Source of the DNA: Planctomycetota bacterium
GTDB lineage: Bacteria; Planctomycetota; Planctomycetia; Pirellulales; Pirellulaceae
Assembly: GCA_024274855.1 (NCBI GenBank)
Contig: JAJSAJ010000056.1
Span: 1-11,061 of the forward strand
Length of the DNA: 11,061 nucleotides
Direction: 5' to 3'
This document shows, one piece after another, positions 1-6,239 of the stretch. The first letter of the stretch is position 1, and every line of letters starts with the position of its first letter. The notes beneath the pieces are model-generated. The model saw only the letters and a program-made list of their open reading frames with translations, did not search any database and was not told the origin of the DNA. A program made the translations under genes and the position numbers.

Positions 1-41
1 CAACCGCGCCGGTGACGTCTGCTCATTTTAGCGGGAAGAGG

Positions 42-70
42 ATTCTACTACGACCGATTTGATATGTCAA
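42..70 (-). promoter_or_regulatory. Probable divergent sigma70-type promoter facing left
   Basis: Read on the minus strand, there is a perfect -35 hexamer TTGACA (complement of 65-70), a 17-nt spacer (48-64) and a -10 hexamer TAGAAT (complement of 42-47), which is 5 of 6 to TATAAT. The -35 is one half of the palindrome at 59-70, so a protein bound there should block this promoter. Transcription would start near 35 and leave the window. An ATG on the minus strand at 26-24 could begin the divergent gene, but it has no Shine-Dalgarno sequence, gives a very short leader, and only about eight codons remain, so no gene is called. Confidence 0.5.
59..70. promoter_or_regulatory. Distal operator-like palindrome TTGATATGTCAA
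   Basis: This 12-bp near-perfect palindrome has the same core as the perfect palindrome at 241-266, differing by one base in the left half (TTGAT for TTGAC). Finding the same inverted repeat twice upstream of a GntR-family regulator is good evidence for a second binding site of that regulator. The two centres (64.5 and 253.5) are 189 bp apart, close to 18 turns of B-DNA, so both sites face the same side of the helix. Confidence 0.55.
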
Positions 71-133
71 TTCAGTGAACGGCGATGTACAAAGCCGCAG
101 TATATGGACTGCCGGACTCTTGACGCGGCCTGC

Positions 134-143
134 GGGGGGGGGG
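134..143. repeat. G10 homopolymer tract
   Basis: Ten consecutive G residues lie between the two operator-like palindromes. Nothing else recognisable was found between 71 and 240. Tracts of this kind are prone to replication slippage and to sequencing error. A change in length here would alter the spacing between the two operators. Confidence 0.6.
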
Positions 144-240
144 CAACGAGTCGCAGGTTCGGCGGGCGAGATCCGAAATCGGCCCAGGTTGCCGGCGTTG
201 ACCGTTTGGGGCGACTGTGTCGGACCTTGGCTCGGTGCGG

Positions 241-266
241 CCAGTATTTGACATGTCAAATACTGG
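241..266. promoter_or_regulatory. Perfect 26-bp operator palindrome
   Basis: The 26 bases are perfectly self-complementary, centred on TTGACATGTCAA with flanking arms CCAGTAT and ATACTGG. It lies 46 bp upstream of the ATG of the GntR-family regulator and overlaps the -35 box of the promoter driving it. FCD-type GntR dimers bind short inverted repeats and commonly autoregulate, so this is the best candidate operator. Having no loop and no following T-run, it does not look like a terminator. Confidence 0.75.
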
Positions 267-276
267 CTGATATGTT
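248..276 (+). promoter_or_regulatory. Probable sigma70-type promoter of the regulator-TRAP operon
   Basis: A perfect TTGACA (248-253) is followed by a 17-nt spacer and TATGTT (271-276), 4 of 6 to the -10 consensus. Predicted transcription start is near 283, about 30 nt before the ATG at 313. The -35 lies wholly inside the 26-bp palindrome, an arrangement in which operator binding directly excludes RNA polymerase. Planctomycete promoters are poorly characterised, so the sigma70 reading is a pattern match only. Confidence 0.55.
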
Positions 277-312
277 GGTTCCGGTCAGCTGGTAAAACCT
301 GATTTGTCCCGT

Positions 313-1068
313 ATGCGAAGAATCGCCGTGGCGAACTACCGATACGCGAATGCCCTGTCGACATCCAATGCTGGTTCTGCAACCTTGACGCGGCGTGTCT
401 ATGAATCGCTCCGCGAAGAGATCGTGATGGGCCAGTTTGCGCCGGGTGATCGGCTGGTGCGACGTGCTCTCGGCAAACGTCTTGGGGTCAGTCCGATGCC
501 GGTTACCGAAGCGCTTTATATGTTGGAGCTGGATGGGTTGGTGGAGAGTCGGGCACTTTTCGGGTGCCGGGTGCGGCCATTGACCCTCGAGGACGTTCGC
601 AATGATGAAGTACTGCGCGAGGCGCTCGAGTGCCAGGCGGCGCGACTTTGTGCGGAACATGCAACAGATGCGGAACTCAAGAAGTTGGCGACCCGCGCCA
701 AACGGCTTGATCGAATGATGCGCGCCGGTGATTCGAATTCCACAATTGGCATGCAATTGCACTTGGAGTTTCACGTGGAACTGGCCTGTTCGTGTGGTTT
801 TGTTCGCTTGGCCGACGAGTTGCGACGCGTCTGGTCCCGTCTGCTGATGCGACTGAACTGGATCAAGGCGACGCGATACAAACGGGTGCCTCGCGATTGG
901 CACCAGCAGCTTGTTGATCTGCTGCAAAGTCGCAACCTCGAATCGGCCGAGGCCGGCATGCGTGCGCATGTGCGGTTCGGCAGCGAAGACGACTCTGCTG
1001 CCTTGCAAGAGTACTTAAGGACGACCCGTGTCGCCGAAGCGGCCGATCAAGGGAAAAACCATGGATAA
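313..1068 (+). CDS. GntR-family transcriptional regulator, FCD subfamily
   Basis: A 251-residue DNA-binding regulator, normal length for the FadR/FCD subfamily. Numbered from the ATG at 313, a GntR winged helix-turn-helix spans about residues 27-90, with recognition-helix signature LGVSPMPVTEALYMLELDGLV and a wing around residues 79-88. The FCD ligand-binding domain covers about 95-235. Expected metal-site positions are occupied: H154 in the EFH segment, H197 in DWHQQL and H219 in MRAHV. The usual Asp of the D-x-x-F-H motif is H150 here, which may still coordinate metal. FCD regulators typically sense small organic acids or sugar acids, matching the adjacent TRAP transporter. A TTG at 304 would add three residues; neither start has a clear Shine-Dalgarno. 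The stop overlaps the next gene's start by 8 bp, implying one transcript. Palindromes upstream suggest autoregulation. The effector is unknown. Confidence 0.9.
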   Translation: MRRIAVANYRYANALSTSNAGSATLTRRVYESLREEIVMGQFAPGDRLVRRALGKRLGVSPMPVTEALYMLELDGLVESRALFGCRVRPLTLEDVRNDEVLREALECQAARLCAEHATDAELKKLATRAKRLDRMMRAGDSNSTIGMQLHLEFHVELACSCGFVRLADELRRVWSRLLMRLNWIKATRYKRVPRDWHQQLVDLLQSRNLESAEAGMRAHVRFGSEDDSAALQEYLRTTRVAEAADQGKNHG

Positions 1069-1570
1069 ACCGGGCGATGCTGCGGGCCAGCGTTTGTCAG
1101 TACCTGACCTCATGCTGGTCGGTCTATTCAGCGTGATTCTGTTGATCATTTTCATTGCCGTCTTCTTTCGGTATGTGCTGAACCATTCTCTGTTCTGGAG
1201 CGACGAAGTCGTCCGTTACTTGTTCGTATGGTTTACGTTACTGGGCGCGGCGCTTGTACTGCGGGACAGGCGTCACATACGTGTCGAGTATTTTGTCGAG
1301 CATTTGCCGGATGGCATGCAGCGAGTTCTCGGGGCGATGGGATTGGTACTGGTGTTGGCCTTCAACGCATTTCTGGTGATTGCCGGAATGCTGTGGGTCC
1401 GCGAGACGTCGGGGGCGCGCACGCCTGCATTAGGCCTGCCGTTGAATTGGGTCTATTATTCGGCTTTGCCGGTCACGGCGGCATTGAGTTGCTGGTTTGC
1501 GGCGCGCAGGCTCGTGGCCGGGGAATACTCGGAATTAGACGCGGGCCAAGAGGACAAACCAAGGCGATAG
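1061..1570 (+). CDS. dctQ: TRAP transporter small membrane subunit (DctQ type)
   Basis: A 169-residue inner-membrane protein with four predicted helices (about 16-38, 50-67, 88-112 and 128-147), the topology of the TRAP small subunit. The family signature is present: RYVLNHSLFWSDEVVRYLF followed by the helix-2 segment ending LLGAALVLRD. It pairs with the large subunit encoded next to form the sodium-dependent permease, which takes substrate from the periplasmic binding protein. ATG 1061 is preferred because AAGGG lies 7 nt upstream and ATGGATAA overlaps the regulator's stop, suggesting translational coupling. A GTG at 1028 would overlap the regulator by 41 bp and is unlikely. The symbol denotes family, not dicarboxylate specificity. 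Confidence 0.88.
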   Translation: MDKPGDAAGQRLSVPDLMLVGLFSVILLIIFIAVFFRYVLNHSLFWSDEVVRYLFVWFTLLGAALVLRDRRHIRVEYFVEHLPDGMQRVLGAMGLVLVLAFNAFLVIAGMLWVRETSGARTPALGLPLNWVYYSALPVTAALSCWFAARRLVAGEYSELDAGQEDKPRR

Positions 1571-1598
1571 TCACACTGCTTGAATCTGGAGACGACCG

Positions 1599-2882
1599 TT
1601 GATTGTGCTGGTGCTGAGCATGCTGGTGTTGCTGGTGCTTGGGATACCGATCGGGTATGCCATCGGGATCAGCTCGCTGGCTTATGTCCTGCTGGTCAGC
1701 GACATGTCGCCGTTGGTGATCGCTCAGCAGGTCAGTTCCGGGGCCGACACGATGGTGTTGCTGGCTTTACCGTTTTTCCTGCTGGCCGGAGAGATCATGA
1801 ATGCGGCAGGGATTACGAAACGGTTGACGCGTTTGGCCCTTGCGGTGATCGGACCGCTTCCCGGCGGATTGTCGTACGTGGTGGTGCTTGCCAACATGCT
1901 GGTGGCAATGGTTTCGGGTGCAGCAATTGCCAGCGCGGCGGCGGTCGGTTCGACGATGGTTCCAATGATGGAAGAAAAGGGGTACCCACGCGGTTTCGCG
2001 GCGGCAGTCAACGCGTCGTCCGCCACCATTGGGCCGGTGATTCCGCCGAGTATCGGGTTCATTATCTATGCTTCGGTATCCGGCGTATCGGTAGGCAAAT
2101 TGTTTCTAGCCGGCGCGCTACCCGGCATTCTGATCGCACTCAGTATTATGGTTGTCTGTGCCGTGGTGGCATTGCGCGGCGGTCATCCCCGAGGCGAGCG
2201 GCACCGTGTTGGCGAGTTGACAAGGAGTTTCTGGGAGGCATTGCCCGGCTTGTTGATGCCCGTGATCATCCTTGGCGGGATTTTCGGCGGGCTCGTGACG
2301 CCGACCGAGGCGGGTGTGTTGGCGGTCGTCTATGGGCTGGTGATCGGGCTGTTCGTCTATCGCTCGTTGCACCTGAACCAGTTGCCTCGCATCCTGTTGA
2401 TCACGGCCCGGCGCAGCACGTCGATCCTGTTCATTATTGCCTGTGCCTCGTGCTTTGGGTTCTTGATCTCCCGCGAAGTCGATGCCGAGGTGTTTGTCGG
2501 CATCTTTCAGGCCGTCAGCGGGCATCGATGGATCATGCTACTGTTGTTGATCGGCCTGATCCTGATGCTGGGCACCGTGATGGAAGGGGGCAGTATCATG
2601 ATCATCCTCACTCCCCTGCTGCTGCCGGTCCTGGTCTCCTACCAGGTCGATCCGGTTCATTTCGGAGTCATATTTCAACTGGCAATCATGATCGGTCTGC
2701 TGACGCCGCCGGTCGGTATCCTGTTGTTTGTGATGGCCGGCGTGGGCCAGGTGTCGGTCAAAGAGATCGTCGCCAACCTCTGGCCGTTTTACTTGGCCCT
2801 GGTGGTTGTGGTCCTGATCGTGGCGTTCGTCCCCGACATTTCCCTGTTCCTGGTTAACAGTTGGGGAGGGCAGATCAAATGA
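1599..2882 (+). CDS. dctM: TRAP transporter large permease subunit (DctM type)
   Basis: A 427-residue, highly hydrophobic protein of the usual DctM length, the ion-coupled transport subunit of a TRAP system. Recognisable family segments are LPFFLLAGEIMNAAG (57-71), the GAAIASAAAVGSTMVP segment (107-122), NASSATIGPVIPPSIG (138-153), GGLVTPTEAGVLAVVYG (230-246) and GLLTPPVGILLFV (366-378). These are the paired TP/PP loops of the inverted-repeat elevator fold. The start is TTG 1599, supported by GGAG 7 nt upstream; there is no ATG before residue 8. It follows the small subunit by 28 bp, and its stop overlaps the binding-protein start in ATGA. An open frame in +1 through the same region is a shadow: this frame carries all the family motifs. 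Confidence 0.93.
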   Translation: MIVLVLSMLVLLVLGIPIGYAIGISSLAYVLLVSDMSPLVIAQQVSSGADTMVLLALPFFLLAGEIMNAAGITKRLTRLALAVIGPLPGGLSYVVVLANMLVAMVSGAAIASAAAVGSTMVPMMEEKGYPRGFAAAVNASSATIGPVIPPSIGFIIYASVSGVSVGKLFLAGALPGILIALSIMVVCAVVALRGGHPRGERHRVGELTRSFWEALPGLLMPVIILGGIFGGLVTPTEAGVLAVVYGLVIGLFVYRSLHLNQLPRILLITARRSTSILFIIACASCFGFLISREVDAEVFVGIFQAVSGHRWIMLLLLIGLILMLGTVMEGGSIMIILTPLLLPVLVSYQVDPVHFGVIFQLAIMIGLLTPPVGILLFVMAGVGQVSVKEIVANLWPFYLALVVVVLIVAFVPDISLFLVNSWGGQIK

Positions 2883-3889
2883 ACAGACCCCAGTCGCATG
2901 CACCCACATTATTCATGGCTCGGTTGGTGATGTTGCTGATCATCGTCGCGGCGCTGGCAAGCTGTGCACGCGAGCCGGACGTAACGATTATTCGCATGGC
3001 CTATGTTTCCGGGCCGACCGTTCTGTTGCACAAAGCGGCCCAACGCTTTGCCGCCCGTGTGGCGAAACGTTCGAACGGAAAACTTCGTGTCAAGCTGTAC
3101 CCAGGCGGCCAACTGGGTGATGATCGGGAGACCGTCGAGGGTCTGAAGCTTCGCAGTATCGACATGACCGTCATGGGATGCGCATTGATCGGTTGGTATG
3201 CACCCGAGTACGGCCTGGTCGAGGCTCCTTTTGTTTGGCGAGACTACGAGCATATCGAGCATGTCTGGCACGGGCAGATCGGCGAAGAGCTTCGCAAGAC
3301 GATGCGTGAACGTGCCGGCGTGGAGATGCTGCACCTGTGGTACCGCGGCCCCCGCTATCTGACGACAACCTCGAAGAAGATCCGGACGCCGGAAGATCTT
3401 CGTGGCCTTAAGCTGCGCGTTCCTGAATTGGAGATCTATATCAAGTCCTGGCAAACCTTCGGCGCCAATACGACTCCGATACCATTCACTGACATGTTTA
3501 TGGCTCTTAAACTGGGTGTTGTGGAGGGGCAGGAGAATCCGTTGGCCACGATTTGCGGAAGCCACCTCTACGAAGTTCAAAAGTATATCATGGAAACAAA
3601 GCACCTGATCGGTTTCTATGTCTTCTGCACAGGTCCCTATCTGGACGAGCGGTTCACCCCTGAGGAGAAGGAAATCATTCTCGACGCGGCCCAGGACGCC
3701 ACGCAATGGCACAACCGGGAAGTGGAACGCGCGGAATCCGAGTATCGAAAGCAACTGGTCGAAGCCGGTGCTGAGTTTGTGCCAGTCGACCGCGAAGCTT
3801 TTCTTGCACTGGCCAAGGAAAGAATCCCTGCCCAGTTTGAAGGAAAATGGAAACCGGGCCTCTATCGACGGATCTTGGAAACCCCTTGA
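2879..3889 (+). CDS. dctP: TRAP transporter substrate-binding lipoprotein (DctP type)
   Basis: A 336-residue extracytoplasmic solute receptor that delivers substrate to the permease encoded upstream. A hydrophobic signal (about 13-28) ends in lipobox LASC, with Cys29 as the lipidation site, so this is a membrane-tethered receptor; many TRAP receptors are free periplasmic proteins. DctP hallmarks are KLYPGGQLGDDRETVEGL (72-89), GLKLRVPE (176-183) with the carboxylate-binding Arg expected at R180, and the segment from FGANTTPIPF to GVVEGQENP (194-221). A conserved arginine implies an organic-acid ligand, but residues do not identify which. ATG 2879 has GGGGAGGG at 2863-2870 and overlaps the preceding stop (ATGA); a TTG at 2861 would sit on that ribosome-binding site. 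The receptor being third in a Q-M-P order is less usual than P-Q-M. Confidence 0.92.
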   Translation: MNRPQSHAPTLFMARLVMLLIIVAALASCAREPDVTIIRMAYVSGPTVLLHKAAQRFAARVAKRSNGKLRVKLYPGGQLGDDRETVEGLKLRSIDMTVMGCALIGWYAPEYGLVEAPFVWRDYEHIEHVWHGQIGEELRKTMRERAGVEMLHLWYRGPRYLTTTSKKIRTPEDLRGLKLRVPELEIYIKSWQTFGANTTPIPFTDMFMALKLGVVEGQENPLATICGSHLYEVQKYIMETKHLIGFYVFCTGPYLDERFTPEEKEIILDAAQDATQWHNREVERAESEYRKQLVEAGAEFVPVDREAFLALAKERIPAQFEGKWKPGLYRRILETP

Positions 3890-3965
3890 GTACAAACGGA
3901 TGGCCGATTGAGAAACCAGGCAACTTATTGTTTTCTGGAAGATATCGAGGGGCGAGTAACGAATT

Positions 3966-5075
3966 GTGACTGAACAACTATCAAACCCTCGATCGTCGCA
4001 CTATGCGTTACGGGCGAGCACGAAGCGCGTGTTGGTCGATTATTTGGCCTCTGCCGAGTCCGATCGGCGACTTCGCGACCATCTGAATGTCTCGAGCGAA
4101 TCGGAACTCCTGGAACAACTGGGGTGCGACTTCTATCACCTGTCCGGCCGCGACATCAGTCAGCAAGAGCATTTCTTGCCCTGCTGGCAAGGTCCGCAAT
4201 TGGAGTCGACCGAGTCGGTTCGCACGTGTCCACTTGGCATCACGTGGCAACGCCGTGAAGGGATTGGAAAGTTCGACGTCGAGGAGGCCATCAAGGGTCC
4301 ATTCACGCTCTCTTCAACTTCGGCGGAAATACTCGCCCACCGATGGCCGTCGGCCGTTGATTTTGATTTTGAACCGCTAATTGCCGAAGCAGAATCGAAC
4401 CACGAACGGATCGTGATCAGCGGGCTCTGGTCAGGCATATTTGGCGACAGCTACCGGATGATCGGGTTCGACCAGTTCTTGCTCGGGCTGGCCATGTGCC
4501 CGGAACTGCTTCATACGCTGGTTGATCGAATGACTGATATGTACTTGGAGCTGAATGATCGGCTATTTGATCAGCTGCGTGACAGGATCGACGTCTGGTT
4601 CTTTGGCAACGATTTCGGCAGCCAGCAGGCTCTGTTGTTCAGCACGTCGATGTGGGATGACTTCTTCGGCGAGAATGTCCGGAAACTTTGTGCCCTGGCC
4701 CACCGGTACGGTTTGAAGGTCATGATGCACTCATGTGGGTGTGTTGCTCCGCTACTCGATCGACTTGTCGATGCGGGCGTTGACATGCTGGACCCGGTTC
4801 AAACGTCGGCTGCCGGAATGGAACCAAAGCTGTTAACAGACACGTACGGTAATCGGTTGGTTTTTCACGGCGGGATCGATACTCAGCATGTATTGCCAAC
4901 TGCAACACCGGAGGAGGCTGCCGTACACGCCCGGGAAATGCTCGAAGCATTTCAAGAAGCAGAGGGCTACATTTTCGCACCGAGTCAGGTTTTTCAGTCG
5001 GATATTCCCGTCGAGAATGTCGTGGCCGTCTATCAGGTCGTCAATGATTACAATGCCGCACACACGGTTGCCTAG
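3966..5075 (+). CDS. URO-D superfamily protein (MtaA/CmuA-like, not HemE)
   Basis: A 369-residue cytoplasmic protein of the uroporphyrinogen decarboxylase/cobalamin-methyltransferase superfamily, a TIM-barrel fold. Supporting segments are FFGNDFGSQQALLFS (212-226), the LCALAHRYGLKVMMHSCG helix-strand (241-258), VDMLDPVQTSAAGM (272-285) and HGGIDTQHVLP (301-311). H255 and C257 form the H-x-C pair that binds zinc in MtaA/CmuA-type methyltransferases. The third, C-terminal Cys ligand is not evident: the usual proline-Cys position reads APSQVFQSDIP (338-348). The HemE N-terminal substrate motifs are absent, so true uroporphyrinogen decarboxylase activity is unlikely. It could act on a TRAP-imported compound, perhaps transferring a methyl group to a corrinoid protein, but no such protein is encoded nearby. 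GTG 3966 is the first in-frame start; GAGGGG lies a rather long 13 nt upstream. It directly abuts the next gene. Confidence 0.82.
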   Translation: MTEQLSNPRSSHYALRASTKRVLVDYLASAESDRRLRDHLNVSSESELLEQLGCDFYHLSGRDISQQEHFLPCWQGPQLESTESVRTCPLGITWQRREGIGKFDVEEAIKGPFTLSSTSAEILAHRWPSAVDFDFEPLIAEAESNHERIVISGLWSGIFGDSYRMIGFDQFLLGLAMCPELLHTLVDRMTDMYLELNDRLFDQLRDRIDVWFFGNDFGSQQALLFSTSMWDDFFGENVRKLCALAHRYGLKVMMHSCGCVAPLLDRLVDAGVDMLDPVQTSAAGMEPKLLTDTYGNRLVFHGGIDTQHVLPTATPEEAAVHAREMLEAFQEAEGYIFAPSQVFQSDIPVENVVAVYQVVNDYNAAHTVA

Positions 5076-6167
5076 ATGAGAACGGCTATGGACTCGTGGA
5101 AGAAGTCGATCGATCAACGCGTCGCCCTGTTCAAGAGCTTCTACGCGAGGCAAAACTCGCGCCCATTGTTGGGGTTCTTTCATGGTAGCGAGTATCCGAT
5201 TCACCGCTATGCGGCGGCACGGAACATTCCGATTGGCCGCGTGCTCGCCCCCGAGGACTTTCCGGTCGAATCCTATCTTGATGATTGCGAGCATCTTTTT
5301 GACATCCACGAACAATGCGGCGGTGATTTCATATGGAGTGCCAGTATTTTCTGGGGAATCCCCTGGCTGGAAGCGGCTTTGGGCTGCCCCATCGTATTGA
5401 GCAGCTATGAATCGGGCTCGATCCATGCCAATTCTCCGTGCGGGTTTCGAGACGCTGCGAGCCTTCCCGAGTTCACTTTTGATAATCCTTGGGTGCAAAA
5501 GGCCATCGAGTTCCTTGATCGGATCAGCCAGCATAGTGCCGGCAGGTACCCGATGGCGACGACGCGCATGCGAGGCATCTCCGATCTGTTGGCCGTTCTG
5601 TACGGCGGTCAGGAATTCATTTTCAAGATGATGGCGGAACCTGATGAGATTCAGGACGCCTGCGGGAAGCTCTGTGATTTTTGGGTCCAATTCGGAAGGA
5701 TGCAAATCGATCGGATTCCGGACTTTTGCGGAGGAGTGGGGTCATTCTATTACAACGCCTGGGCTCCGAAGGGGACCATCTGGCACCAGGAGGATGCGGC
5801 GGCATTGCTTTCACCAGGCTTGTTTGACCGTTTCATCGCCCCCTGCGACAAGCAGATTGTGGATGCCTTTGATTCTTGCATCATGCATCAACACTCGACC
5901 GGCTTCATGCCGGTCACTCAATACTTGAAGATGAACTTTACGGCCCTTGAATTGCACATCGATAGTGGCGGCCCGTCCGCTGAGGAGTTGTTCGATACGC
6001 ACAACGTGATTCTGCAGTCCAAGCCGCTGATTATTTGGGGGGACATACCCGAAAGAGACCTGGATTGGATTTTCTCAAAGCTGCCGGCACACGGCCTGGC
6101 GGTGATTACCGTGGTCCAGTCGCCCGAGCAGGCAGAAGCAACCTGGAACCGGTATATTGCAACGTAA
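5076..6167 (+). CDS. Second, divergent URO-D superfamily protein
   Basis: A 363-residue predicted cytoplasmic protein recognisable as URO-D-like mainly in its second half. MMAEPDEIQDACGKLCDFW (185-203) corresponds to the family helix. It is followed by WHQEDAAALLSPGLFDRFIAP (236-256), then HQHSTGFMPV (271-280), which aligns with the H-x-C-G metal motif of the upstream paralogue but has Thr275 in place of Cys. The cysteine ligand appears lost, so the metal site is altered or absent. The two proteins are clearly diverged rather than recent duplicates. Its ATG follows the previous stop with no gap, strongly suggesting coupled translation and perhaps a hetero-oligomer. Another ATG at 5088 would remove four residues. 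Possible roles are a partner subunit, a substrate-binding half of a methyltransferase, or an enzyme of unknown reaction. Calling it a uroporphyrinogen decarboxylase would be misleading. Confidence 0.75.
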   Translation: MRTAMDSWKKSIDQRVALFKSFYARQNSRPLLGFFHGSEYPIHRYAAARNIPIGRVLAPEDFPVESYLDDCEHLFDIHEQCGGDFIWSASIFWGIPWLEAALGCPIVLSSYESGSIHANSPCGFRDAASLPEFTFDNPWVQKAIEFLDRISQHSAGRYPMATTRMRGISDLLAVLYGGQEFIFKMMAEPDEIQDACGKLCDFWVQFGRMQIDRIPDFCGGVGSFYYNAWAPKGTIWHQEDAAALLSPGLFDRFIAPCDKQIVDAFDSCIMHQHSTGFMPVTQYLKMNFTALELHIDSGGPSAEELFDTHNVILQSKPLIIWGDIPERDLDWIFSKLPAHGLAVITVVQSPEQAEATWNRYIAT

Positions 6168-6239
6168 GCCAACACGACTCGGCAGCACGCGTGTTACGAC
6201 CGGTCCGAACAACCGTCCACGAAGAAGGAGCGATCCGTT

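Noticed and set aside
241..266. Terminator of an upstream gene
   Set aside because: The palindrome has no loop or T-run, is not GC-rich at its centre, and overlaps a good promoter.
256..1008. Long minus-strand open frame opposite the GntR regulator
   Set aside because: It lies entirely antisense to a gene with clear family motifs, shows no recognisable domain, and reads as a GC-driven shadow.
1580..2857. 425-residue plus-strand open frame overlapping the TRAP large subunit
   Set aside because: Composition is rich in Arg, Gly, Cys and His with no domain, while the other frame carries every DctM motif.
1061..3889. Sialic-acid TRAP system (SiaPQM)
   Set aside because: The sialidase-like neighbour and GntR regulator suggested it, but Q and M are separate, catabolic nan genes are missing, and the sialidase-like protein lacks the F/Y-R-I-P motif.
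2909..3895. 328-residue minus-strand open frame opposite the receptor gene
   Set aside because: Antisense shadow of a well-supported DctP gene, with no family resemblance.
3966..6167. Haem-biosynthetic uroporphyrinogen decarboxylase (HemE)
   Set aside because: The HemE N-terminal substrate motifs are not present, the H-x-C metal motif is of methyltransferase type in the first protein, and the neighbours are transport and glycan genes.
6171..6195. Terminator hairpin between URO-D2 and the sialidase-like gene
   Set aside because: Only a 6-bp stem (AACACG/CGTGTT) with a 13-nt loop and no T-run; too weak to call.
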